A DNA stretch of 5,961 nucleotides, from assembly GCA_021849435.1 (NCBI GenBank), contig JAJZSX010000160.1, forward strand, positions 1-5,961, in the 5' to 3' direction. Numbering within the stretch: position 1 is the stretch's first letter; each line of letters opens with the position of its first letter. Below are positions 1 through 5,871 of the stretch, piece by piece. This stretch comes from Actinomycetes bacterium (GTDB lineage Bacteria; Actinomycetota; Acidimicrobiia; Acidimicrobiales; RAAP-2). The position numbers were made by a program, and so were the translations under genes. Under the pieces are notes generated by a model. It saw only the letters and a program-made list of their open reading frames with translations. It was not told the DNA's origin and ran no database searches.

Positions 1-1458
1 GATCGAGTCGTGGGTGAAGATGTGGATGACGGGGAGTTCCATGAGCGCTGAAAGGCGAATCGCACCCCGGGCGTAGTCAGAAAAGACTAAGAAGCTCGAC
101 CAGTAGGCCCGGACCTTGGAGAGCGCCAGCCCACTCGTAATCGCCGCTGCGGCGTGCTCGCGGATACCGAAGTGGAAGTTCCGAGCTGCGTAGTTGTCCT
201 CTTCGAAGTCACCCGCACCGCAGAAAGTGAGGCGGGTCTTCGTCGACGGTGCCAGATCGGCCGATCCTCCGATCAGCCAGGGAACTCGAGGTGCGATGGC
301 GTTGAGGACCGTTCCCGAGGAATCCCGAGTGGCCACACCCTTGGGGTCTGCATCGAAAGTGGGGATGTCGGCGTCCCATCCCGCGGGAAGTTCGCGGTGC
401 TGCATGGCCAACAGCTCGGCCGCGAGGTCGGGGTGCGCACGTTCGTATTGCGCAAAGAGTTTCATCCACGCCTCGCGAAGCGCGGACCCCCGCTCGCCGA
501 TTCCCGCGCTGAAGTGCTCGTAGACCCCGTCGGGAATGAGGAACGTGGCGTCTTCGGGCCAGCCGTAGTTGGCCTTAGCTTTCTTCACTTCCGCTGTACC
601 CAGCGGCTCGCCGTGCGCCGCGCTCGTGTCCATGACGTCGGGTGCGCCGTAGCCGATGTGACTGTCGACGATGATGAGTGTGGGACGCTCCTTCTCGTCA
701 CGGAACACCTGGAGGGCCTGGGAGATCGAATCGAGGTCGTTGGCGTTGGGGACCCGGGTCACGTTCCAGCCGTAGCCAGCGAAGACCATCGCCACGTCTT
801 CGCTGAAGGCGAGCGCGGTGTTGCCTTCGATGGTGACGTGGTTATTGTCGTAGATCCAGCACAGCTGGGAGAGCCCCAGATGCCCGGCGAGCGACGCCGC
901 CTCGTCGGTGATGCCCTCCATCATGCAACCGTCGCCCATGAGGGCGTACACGTCGAAGTCAAAGAGCTCGAAGCCAGGGCGGTTGTAACGCTCGGCGAGC
1001 CAGCGCGATGCGATTGCCATGCCCACTGCGTTGGCGGCCCCCTGGCCGAGGGGGCCCGTCGTTGCCTCAACCCCCGAAGTCCAGCGGTACTCGGGGTGGC
1101 CCGGGCAGCGTGACCCGAGCTCACGGAAGGACTCGAGGTCCTCGAGGGTAACCGACGCGCGACCGACGGTCTCGTAAGCCGGGTTCACCGCTTTGACCCG
1201 TGCGAGGTGCAACAGGGCGTAGAGGAGCATCGATGCGTGCCCCTCGGAGAGCACGAAGCGGTCCCGGTTGGGCCAGATCGGATCGGCGGGGTCGAAGCGA
1301 AGCTGACGTTGCCAGAGCTGATAGCCGACCGGCGCCAAGCCCATCGGCGTGCCCGGGTGGCCCGAGTTCGCCTTCTCTACGGCGTCGATAGCGAGGGTGC
1401 GGATGGTGTTGACACAGATCGTGTCGAGATCACCGGAGGGGCGCTGTGGTGTGTTCAT
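1..1458 (-). CDS. tkt: Transketolase, N-terminal 486 residues (3' end beyond window)
   Basis: Thiamine diphosphate enzyme of the non-oxidative pentose phosphate pathway that moves two-carbon ketol units between sugar phosphates in the cytoplasm. The frame is open from ATG at 1458 to the window edge, giving 486 of the usual 630-690 residues, so the truncation is only the cut of the window. Seen: NSGHPG (31-36) with active-site His34, SEGHAS with His74, CPGHPEY with His121, the diphosphate-binding GDG (175-177) paired with NN (205-206), HGEPLG with His282, and GIREHA with Glu434, the glutamate that activates the cofactor in the family. The pyrimidine-binding domain follows and the window cuts it at THDSI, just before the expected GEDGPTH motif. 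All catalytic residues expected in this part are present. A weak purine-rich stretch (GAAAGA, 1464-1469) ends 5 nt before the ATG. It is transcribed away from rpiA across an 86-bp gap. Confidence 0.97.
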   Translation of the reverse strand, partial: MNTPQRPSGDLDTICVNTIRTLAIDAVEKANSGHPGTPMGLAPVGYQLWQRQLRFDPADPIWPNRDRFVLSEGHASMLLYALLHLARVKAVNPAYETVGRASVTLEDLESFRELGSRCPGHPEYRWTSGVEATTGPLGQGAANAVGMAIASRWLAERYNRPGFELFDFDVYALMGDGCMMEGITDEAASLAGHLGLSQLCWIYDNNHVTIEGNTALAFSEDVAMVFAGYGWNVTRVPNANDLDSISQALQVFRDEKERPTLIIVDSHIGYGAPDVMDTSAAHGEPLGTAEVKKAKANYGWPEDATFLIPDGVYEHFSAGIGERGSALREAWMKLFAQYERAHPDLAAELLAMQHRELPAGWDADIPTFDADPKGVATRDSSGTVLNAIAPRVPWLIGGSADLAPSTKTRLTFCGAGDFEEDNYAARNFHFGIREHAAAAITSGLALSKVRAYWSSFLVFSDYARGAIRLSALMELPVIHIFTHDSI

Positions 1459-1544
1459 CGCGGTCTTTCTTCGTGGGTTGGTGGTACTCGCGAGGCCGTT
1501 TCCCTAGGGTGGGAAGGCGGACACAGCCGAGACGGGGAGTGGTG
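1459..1544. promoter_or_regulatory. Divergent tkt/rpiA control region
   Basis: The 86 bp between the tkt start (minus) and the rpiA start (plus) must hold the 5' signals of both genes, unless tkt is read from further away. Visible elements: the 8-bp palindrome CCCTAGGG (1502-1509) nested in a TTCCC/GGGAA inverted repeat (1500-1504 and 1511-1515), and a TAGGGT box (1505-1510) that fits the loose actinobacterial -10 pattern TAnnnT for rpiA. No good -35 box lies at the right distance. The inverted repeat overlapping the possible -10 could be an operator. This is inference from position and symmetry only. Confidence 0.4.
1534..1539 (+). promoter_or_regulatory. Ribosome binding site of rpiA
   Basis: GGGGAG ends 5 nt before the ATG at 1545 and only 2 nt before the in-frame GTG at 1542, so the spacing favours the ATG. 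The frame stays open further upstream, but the extra residues look unlike RpiA and would run into the tkt start region. Confidence 0.6.
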
Positions 1545-2210
1545 ATGACCGACAACGACGACCAGGGTTCCATCGACGCAGAGAAACGCCTCGCCGCCGA
1601 AGCGGCCACCGAACTGGTGGAAGCGGGCATGACCGTCGGGCTCGGCACGGGATCGACTGTCGCCTACCTGCTCGCCGCACTCACACGTCGGCGCCTCGAC
1701 ATCTGCTGTGTGGCGACTTCGCCCGCCACCTTCGACACGGCGCGCGCTCTCGGGCTCGACGTGCGGCCCTTCACCGGCATCGATCACCTCGATATCGCCA
1801 TCGACGGGGCGGACCAAGTGGACCCAGTGGGTTGGCTCGTCAAGGGTGGCGGCGGTGCTCAGACTCGCGAGAAGATCGTCGCGGTGGCCGCCACTCGCTA
1901 CGTCGTGATCGTCTCGTCGAACAAGATGGTGGAGTCCCTCGCGGCCCCCGTGCCCCTCGAGTTGCTCGCCTTCGGGCTCGACGCCACGCTTCGAGCCCTC
2001 GGTGACGCGCGCGTGAGCGACAGGCCGTCGAGTCCCGACAATGGCGTGCTCGCGGAGTACATCGGACCGATAGGCGATCCCGGTGCGTTGGCGTCGCGCC
2101 TCTCGGCGATACCCGGGGTGGTGGAGCACGGCCTGTTCGCGCCCGCCATGGTGAGTGACATCCTGGTCGGCCAGGGCAACCAGGTGCTTCGACGCCGCCC
2201 CGGCAATTGA
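1545..2210 (+). CDS. rpiA: Ribose-5-phosphate isomerase A
   Basis: Interconverts ribulose-5-phosphate and ribose-5-phosphate, linking the oxidative branch (zwf, gnd) to nucleotide synthesis and to transketolase. The product is 221 residues, normal for RpiA (about 220-235). Seen: the phosphate-binding GLGTGST (32-38), TS at 58-59, the active-site stretch DGAD (87-90), then KGGGGAQTREK with Lys100 and Glu109; these match E. coli Asp81, Asp84, Lys94 and the base Glu103. The C-terminal IPGVVEHGLF stretch (189-198) is also typical. Odd: the near-universal Glu after DGAD is Gln91, the usual DxSK is SSNK (124-127, Lys127 kept), and the usual TDNGN is SPDNGV. All residues I expect to be catalytic are kept, so it is probably active but divergent. 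It converges on the HAD phosphatase gene downstream. Confidence 0.93.
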   Translation: MTDNDDQGSIDAEKRLAAEAATELVEAGMTVGLGTGSTVAYLLAALTRRRLDICCVATSPATFDTARALGLDVRPFTGIDHLDIAIDGADQVDPVGWLVKGGGGAQTREKIVAVAATRYVVIVSSNKMVESLAAPVPLELLAFGLDATLRALGDARVSDRPSSPDNGVLAEYIGPIGDPGALASRLSAIPGVVEHGLFAPAMVSDILVGQGNQVLRRRPGN

Positions 2211-2305
2211 CCCGGCGGGGATGGGGTGACCGGCGAAAGTTCCGATCGCCCGAGGGGGGACCACCACGTGGTGGCGTGACTCTTGTCGGGGCGCGGGCTT
2301 GGTCG
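2211..2305. other. Convergent intergenic gap, possible weak bidirectional terminator
   Basis: These 95 bp separate the stops of rpiA (plus) and the HAD gene (minus). They contain a GGCGA/TCGCC stem (2232-2236 and 2246-2250, 9-nt loop) and a perfect 14-bp palindrome at 2261-2274. Neither stem is followed by a T-run on either strand, so a classical intrinsic terminator is not shown. Transcription may end here by a T-poor hairpin or by Rho. Confidence 0.35.
2261..2274. repeat. 14-bp perfect palindrome
   Basis: CCACCACGTGGTGG reads identically on both strands. As RNA it could fold into a 5-bp GC stem with an ACGT loop; as DNA it could be a dimeric protein-binding site. It lies between two convergent stop codons, which favours a role at transcript ends over an operator. 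The function is not established. Confidence 0.6.
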
Positions 2306-3001
2306 TCACAGCCCCGGGAATTCATCTTCGAGGGAGCGCAGCACGTGTGCGCCCCCAGCTGTCTCGAGCTCAGTGACCGAGTAGTGACCGCTCGCCACGC
2401 CGACCGACACGGCACCCGACGCGTTGGATGCCTTCATGTCGTGGGGTGTGTCGCCGACCACGTAGACCTGGGACGGGACCAGTTGTTTCTGTAGCCGAGC
2501 GGCCTTTTCAATAGCGAGCACTGTGAGTTCGGTGCGGTCCGGTGAGTCCGATCCGTAGCCGCCAAAGACGAAGAACCGGTTCAGGTTGGCGGGGATGAGT
2601 TTGGTGCGCGCCGCACCTTCCATGGCACCAGAGACGAGCCCGAGTATGACGCCGGCTTCTCTTAGTCGGACCAACAGTCTTTCCGCGCCAGGGAGCACCC
2701 GGTAGCCCTTCGAACCCCCGATGTCCTCGGCCAGATGCAAGAGATACTGGGCGTAGAGTCGGCTGAGTTCGTCGTCGCTCGGGTTGCGACCCAGCACGGC
2801 GTTGAAGGTCGCGCGGGCCACTTGCGGGTCGGTCTCGCCCGCCGAGCTGTGCTCGCCGATATCGGCGGGGATGCCGTAGAGCGTGTCGAACGCGGCCATC
2901 CAACTGCGCGCACCCGACCCACCGGTGTGCACGAGCGTCTCGTCGACGTCGAACAGCACGGCGAGTGGTGTTCGCTTCGTGTCATGCGATAGGGGGGACA
3001 T
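2306..3001 (-). CDS. HAD-superfamily phosphatase, phosphoglycolate phosphatase-like
   Basis: A 231-residue haloacid dehalogenase-type hydrolase, probably a cytoplasmic Mg2+-dependent sugar- or organic-phosphate phosphatase. Seen: motif I LFDVDETL with nucleophile Asp18 and acid/base Asp20, a helical cap between about 30 and 100, motif II as VSGA with Ser124 where relatives usually have TGN, the GGYGSD segment (147-152) followed by DRTEL, and motif IV VVGDTPHD with Asp184 and Asp188. The start is ATG 3001: it lies 1 nt after the gnd stop (TGA-G-ATG) and has GAGG (3009-3012) at 7-nt spacing inside the end of gnd. A longer frame begins at 3028, inside gnd, with no better signal. Co-translation with gnd suggests a phosphate ester of the pentose phosphate pathway or a damaged metabolite as substrate, but the sequence does not tell which. 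The family is sure, the substrate is not. Confidence 0.88.
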   Translation of the reverse strand: MSPLSHDTKRTPLAVLFDVDETLVHTGGSGARSWMAAFDTLYGIPADIGEHSSAGETDPQVARATFNAVLGRNPSDDELSRLYAQYLLHLAEDIGGSKGYRVLPGAERLLVRLREAGVILGLVSGAMEGAARTKLIPANLNRFFVFGGYGSDSPDRTELTVLAIEKAARLQKQLVPSQVYVVGDTPHDMKASNASGAVSVGVASGHYSVTELETAGGAHVLRSLEDEFPGL

Positions 3002-3002
3002 C

Positions 3003-4037
3003 TCAATCCCTCTTCTCGTCGTGGCCACCGAAGCCCTTGCGCATGGCTGAAAGCGCCTTGTCGGCGAAGTCGTCGAGGCCTCGAGACGCGAAGCGTGAGT
3101 ACAACGCGGTGGTCAGTACCGGGGTGGGCACGCCTTCGTCAATCGCCGCGATCGAGGTCCAGCGTCCCTCACCGGAATCCGAGACCCGCCCTGCGTACTC
3201 CGTCAAGTCAGGTGCGTCAAAGAGGGCGGCGGCGGTCAGGTCCAACAGCCAGGACTCGATCACGCTGCCACGACGCCACACCTCGGCTACGGCGGTCGTG
3301 TCGATATCGAACTGGTAGTACTCGGGTTGCTCCATCGGGGCGGTCTCGGCGTCCGCGTTGTCATGGCGTTGACCGACGTTGGCGTTATGCAACACGTTGA
3401 GGCCCTCAGCGAAGGCCGCCATCATCCCGTATTCGATCCCGTTATGGACCATCTTCACGAAGTGTCCTGCGCCATTGGGGCCGCAGTGCAGGTACCCGTG
3501 CTCTTCGGTCGTGGACCTGCCGGTGCGTCCTCGCGTTCGAGGCGCGGAGTCCATACCGGGCGCAATGCTCATGAAGATCGGCTCGAGGTGTTTGACTACG
3601 TCGGTCTCACCACCGATCATGAGACAGTAGCCCCGGTCGATGCCCCATACGCCACCACTCGTCCCGCAGTCAATATGGTGAATTCCTTGACTGAACAGAT
3701 TCGTGGCGCGGGTCATATCGTCTCGGTAGTACGAGTTCCCGCCGTCGATAAGGATGTCGCCTCGTTCCATGTGACTCGCGAGTTCGTCGATGGTCTTGCC
3801 GGTGATCTCGCCCGAAGGCACCATGACCCAGACCGCGCGGGGCGTCGAAAGCTTCTCCACGAAGTCGGCCACCGAACTCGCCCCGGTCGCCCCCTCGTTC
3901 ACGAGATTCTCGACGGCGTCGGCGTTTACGTCGAAGACGACGCACGTATGACCGTCGCGCATCAGGCGTCGAACGATGTTCGCCCCCATCCGTCCGAGTC
4001 CCACGACACCGAGTTGCATTGGTTTCTTGGTGGTCAC
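3003..4037 (-). CDS. gnd: 6-phosphogluconate dehydrogenase, decarboxylating, short NAD-type
   Basis: Oxidises and decarboxylates 6-phosphogluconate to ribulose-5-phosphate and CO2, the second dehydrogenase of the oxidative pentose phosphate pathway. At 344 residues it belongs to the short YqeC/GntZ-like class, not the 470-residue class. Seen: Rossmann GLGRMG (13-18); Asp36 at the end of strand beta-2 (VVFDVN), where NADP enzymes have an NR[TS] motif, suggesting NAD; DGGNS (98-102); the substrate motif GTSGGVWG (125-132); GHFVKMVHNGIEYG with catalytic Lys195 and Glu202; and the C-terminal EVWRRGSVI and DSGEGRWT motifs. Start choice: GTG at 4037 has AAGGAG (4047-4052) 9 nt upstream, whereas the longer TTG start at 4055 would place that site inside the gene; ATG at 4019 is possible but has no good site. 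It follows zwf by 37 nt and is coupled to the HAD gene. Confidence 0.95.
   Translation of the reverse strand: MTTKKPMQLGVVGLGRMGANIVRRLMRDGHTCVVFDVNADAVENLVNEGATGASSVADFVEKLSTPRAVWVMVPSGEITGKTIDELASHMERGDILIDGGNSYYRDDMTRATNLFSQGIHHIDCGTSGGVWGIDRGYCLMIGGETDVVKHLEPIFMSIAPGMDSAPRTRGRTGRSTTEEHGYLHCGPNGAGHFVKMVHNGIEYGMMAAFAEGLNVLHNANVGQRHDNADAETAPMEQPEYYQFDIDTTAVAEVWRRGSVIESWLLDLTAAALFDAPDLTEYAGRVSDSGEGRWTSIAAIDEGVPTPVLTTALYSRFASRGLDDFADKALSAMRKGFGGHDEKRD
3007..3013 (-). promoter_or_regulatory. Ribosome binding site of the HAD gene inside gnd
   Basis: AGAGGGA lies in the last codons of gnd, with its GAGG core 7 nt before the HAD ATG at 3001. The gnd stop falls between this site and the ATG, an arrangement typical of translational coupling. 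It also decides the start in favour of 3001 over the longer frame. Confidence 0.7.
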
Positions 4038-4046
4038 TTTCCCTAT

Positions 4047-4052
4047 CTCCTT
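4047..4052 (-). promoter_or_regulatory. Ribosome binding site of gnd
   Basis: AAGGAG lies in the 37-nt gap between the zwf stop and the gnd GTG at 4037, with 9 nt of spacing. It is the strongest such site in the window and fixes the GTG start. Confidence 0.7.
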
Positions 4053-4074
4053 CAAACGTTCGCAGTCATCCTCG

Positions 4075-5490
4075 TCATGAATTGCTGGATTCCGAAGTCG
4101 CGAGCCATGGCAGCTGCCACGGCGTGTGACCTCGCAGAAGGTCGTTGGCGCTCGCTGGTCCCCACGATCCGCGTTGGTACGTCGCGATGGCGGGGGGCTT
4201 GTCGATTAGTGGTTGGAGAACTCGCCACGTCTCTTCGACGACGTCCTCTCGAGTGAAGCGCGACTGGTGGCCACGAATCGCGTCGTGAAAGAGACGTTCG
4301 TAGGCACCGGGGGGCTTGCCCAGTTCTGTCACGAAGGAGAGGTCCAAGTGCACGTCCCGAGACGCCCGGCCATCGGGACCCTTCGACAACAGCGTCATTC
4401 GCACGCCGGAATCGGGCTCGACGCGAATTATCACCTGGTTCGGATCAGTGTGCTGGGGAGTATCGAGAAACGCCAGACGAGGTGGTCGTTTGAAGACCAC
4501 TCTCACTTCGGTAGCGTCTTCGGCCAACTCCTTGCCCGCCCGGATGAAGAATGGCACACTGGACCAGCGCCAATTCTCTATGGCGAGTCGTAGGGCGACG
4601 TAGGTCTCGGTGGTCGATCCCTTCGTGACGCCGGGAACATCGAGGTACCCGTCGTACTGACCTCGTGCGCAGGCTGTCGGGTTGACGTCGGCCATCGCCC
4701 GAAATACCTCCAACTTCTTATCCCAGAGCGCCGCGTGTCCTGGTGCAGCGGGCGCTTCCATGGCGATGAGCGCCACGATCTGCATGAGGTGGTTTTGGAC
4801 CACGTCGCGCAGTGCTCCAACGGGATCGTAGAATTTCCCACGATCAGCGACGCCGAAGTTCTCGGCCAGTGTGATGTAGACACCCGCCACGTGGTCGCGA
4901 TTCCACACCGGCTCGAGGAGCGAGTTCGCGAAGCGCAGATAGGAGATGTCCGCCACCGGCTGCTTGCCCAAGAAGTGATCGACGCGGAGAATTTGTTCCT
5001 CGTTGAGCAGGCGGTGAAGATCAACGTTAAGGGCACGAGCCGACACAAGATCGTGACCGAAGGGCTTTTCGATCATTACCCGGGCGCCCTGGAGGAGATC
5101 AGCCTGGCTCAGCGACGCGACCACCGATGCGAATAGTCCGGGTGGTATTTCCAGGTAGTACAAAGGATGAGAGCTGCCCCGTAACTCCTTCGCGAGCGCC
5201 TCGTAGGTGGCGGCGTCTTTGAAGTCGCCTTGTACGTACCTGAACCGATCTGCGAGACGATCGAATACCTCTTGATCCACCGCTTCGTCACCCGACTTCA
5301 ATGTCATCAGTACCGAAGAACGCAGGTGATCAACGGACCAGTCCTCGACGGCTACACCAACGATCGGAAAGTCCAATTCGCCGGCCAACTCCAGTTGGTA
5401 CAAGGCCTGGAAGGTCATCTTCTTGGCGAGATCTCCCGTGATGCCAAAGATCACGAGGCTGTCGGTGGCGCTCGGCGAACGGCGATTCAC
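4075..5490 (-). CDS. zwf: Glucose-6-phosphate dehydrogenase
   Basis: Oxidises glucose-6-phosphate to 6-phosphogluconolactone, the entry step of the oxidative pentose phosphate (or Entner-Doudoroff) route. The product is 471 residues, within the family range of about 450-510. Seen: the dinucleotide-binding FGITGDLAKK (15-24), EKPFG (141-145), the active-site RVDHFLGK (169-176) with Asp171, His172 and Lys176, QNHLMQ with His234 as the probable second catalytic histidine, and the C-terminal GSWGP (441-445). Odd: after the second strand the usual Arg (IVGxAR) that holds the 2'-phosphate of NADP is Val48, followed by Glu49 and Asp50, which points to NAD use. The start is GTG 5490: an in-frame stop at 5533-5535 closes the frame upstream, no ATG lies between, and the next ATG is inside the Rossmann fold. 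The GTG has no clear ribosome site, and an 80-codon frame ends 1 nt before it. Confidence 0.96.
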   Translation of the reverse strand: MNRRSPSATDSLVIFGITGDLAKKMTFQALYQLELAGELDFPIVGVAVEDWSVDHLRSSVLMTLKSGDEAVDQEVFDRLADRFRYVQGDFKDAATYEALAKELRGSSHPLYYLEIPPGLFASVVASLSQADLLQGARVMIEKPFGHDLVSARALNVDLHRLLNEEQILRVDHFLGKQPVADISYLRFANSLLEPVWNRDHVAGVYITLAENFGVADRGKFYDPVGALRDVVQNHLMQIVALIAMEAPAAPGHAALWDKKLEVFRAMADVNPTACARGQYDGYLDVPGVTKGSTTETYVALRLAIENWRWSSVPFFIRAGKELAEDATEVRVVFKRPPRLAFLDTPQHTDPNQVIIRVEPDSGVRMTLLSKGPDGRASRDVHLDLSFVTELGKPPGAYERLFHDAIRGHQSRFTREDVVEETWRVLQPLIDKPPAIATYQRGSWGPASANDLLRGHTPWQLPWLATSESSNS

Positions 5491-5491
5491 G

Positions 5492-5734
5492 TCAGTCGTG
5501 CCTGGTGTACCCGATGGCGCGCCGCACGGGCTTCAGTCGCGTCGCCACCGCCGGAATAATCGTCGCCGACAGGAGCCGGGGGGTGGGCTCCTGTCGGCGA
5601 GCGAACTTTCGCGCCCAGAACGGCGACGACCTACCCACTTCGTGAAAGCATTCGTGGACACCCTCTGGGGAGGCAACGTGACGTAGAAGCCACGTTGAGG
5701 CAACCGACCTCAGAGCGTTTCGAGGGTTTTCCAT
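5492..5734 (-). CDS. Possible small leader ORF of zwf (80 aa, uncertain)
   Basis: I do not recognise this 80-residue frame. It starts at ATG 5734 with AGGAAAG (5743-5749) about 8 nt upstream, and ends with TGA at 5492-5494, 1 nt before the zwf GTG (TGA-C-GTG). The same geometry joins gnd to the HAD gene. The product would be basic, with 12 Arg and scattered Pro and Trp, and has no signal peptide, membrane segment or known motif. Against it: it uses codons such as AGG, CTA, TCA and CGA more freely than the neighbouring genes, and its middle is dominated by a perfect 15-bp hairpin, so the stretch may simply be an untranslated leader. For it: a fair ribosome site, and a zwf start that lacks its own. 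I put the chance that it is translated at about one in three. Confidence 0.3.
   Translation of the reverse strand: MENPRNALRSVASTWLLRHVASPEGVHECFHEVGRSSPFWARKFARRQEPTPRLLSATIIPAVATRLKPVRRAIGYTRHD
5563..5600. repeat. Perfect 15-bp inverted repeat (strong hairpin) in the zwf leader
   Basis: The arms TCGCCGACAGGAGCC (5563-5577) and GGCTCCTGTCGGCGA (5586-5600) are exactly complementary and enclose an 8-nt loop, C-rich in the zwf-sense RNA. The nearest arm is about 72 nt upstream of the zwf start. In the zwf direction the stem is followed by CGATTATTCC, a poor T-tract, so it is not a classical terminator but could be an attenuator, an RNA-processing or stability element, or a protein-binding site. 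On the other strand a small GCGAA/TTCGC stem follows directly (5601-5612), also without a T-run. Confidence 0.75.
5674..5697. repeat. 7-bp inverted repeat in the zwf leader
   Basis: CAACGTG (5674-5680) and CACGTTG (5691-5697) are perfect complements around a 10-nt loop. GTTG (5694-5697) can instead pair with CAAC (5701-5704), so two exclusive folds can be drawn. It could be a small RNA stem or a spaced protein-binding site. Short arms like these also arise by chance. Confidence 0.35.
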
Positions 5735-5871
5735 TACGCACGCTTTCCTAACAAAACAGTCAACTGTTGGTAAAGGAAGAGGCGAGGTCTAGGCGTCTTA
5801 AACCAAGCGTACTGCCGCCCCAGCCGAATTACCCAAATCTTATGAAGTACCGAGCGAATGGCAGCGCTTCG
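5735..5871 (-). promoter_or_regulatory. Probable promoter/operator region of the zwf-gnd-HAD operon
   Basis: This 137-bp stretch between the presumed end of the upstream gene and the zwf leader is richer in AT than its surroundings. On the minus strand it holds a -35-like TTGACT (5763 to 5758) inside a symmetrical site. At 19-nt spacing there is a -10-like CGTAAT (5738 to 5733), which would place the RNA start inside the 80-codon frame and rule out that frame's ATG. A second -10-like TAAGAT (5842 to 5837) has no matching -35. The position supports a promoter; the exact boxes are weak. Confidence 0.4.
5755..5768. promoter_or_regulatory. Operator-like inverted repeat overlapping the possible zwf -35
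   Basis: On the minus strand AACAGTTGACTGTT is a perfect 6-bp inverted repeat (AACAGT/ACTGTT) with a 2-bp centre. It covers the best -35-like hexamer, TTGACT, upstream of zwf. Compact symmetrical sites over a -35 are typical of repressor binding. No regulator gene is present to pair it with, and chance is possible. Confidence 0.4.

Noticed and set aside
154..1113. Long plus-strand open frame (319 codons) opposite tkt
   Set aside because: It is the antisense shadow of a clear transketolase with all its motifs; such frames arise easily in GC-rich genes, and the product has no recognisable domain.
1455..2309. Long minus-strand open frame (284 codons) opposite rpiA
   Set aside because: It mirrors the rpiA codons, and the product is His- and Arg-rich without motifs. 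It would also cover both intergenic control regions.
3002..3028. Nine-codon N-terminal extension of the HAD protein
   Set aside because: It overlaps the gnd coding end, and the ATG at 3001 has a well-spaced ribosome site and the coupled TGA-G-ATG geometry.
4038..4055. Six-codon N-terminal extension of gnd from TTG 4055
   Set aside because: The AAGGAG ribosome site lies inside this extension, so translation should begin at the GTG at 4037.
3327..4256. Plus-strand open frame (309 codons) opposite gnd and the end of zwf
   Set aside because: Antisense shadow crossing the gap between two well-supported genes, with no domain and no ribosome site.
5563..5600. Reading the 15-bp hairpin as a classical intrinsic terminator
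   Set aside because: No T-run follows the stem on either strand, and in the zwf direction it would cut off the operon's own transcript.
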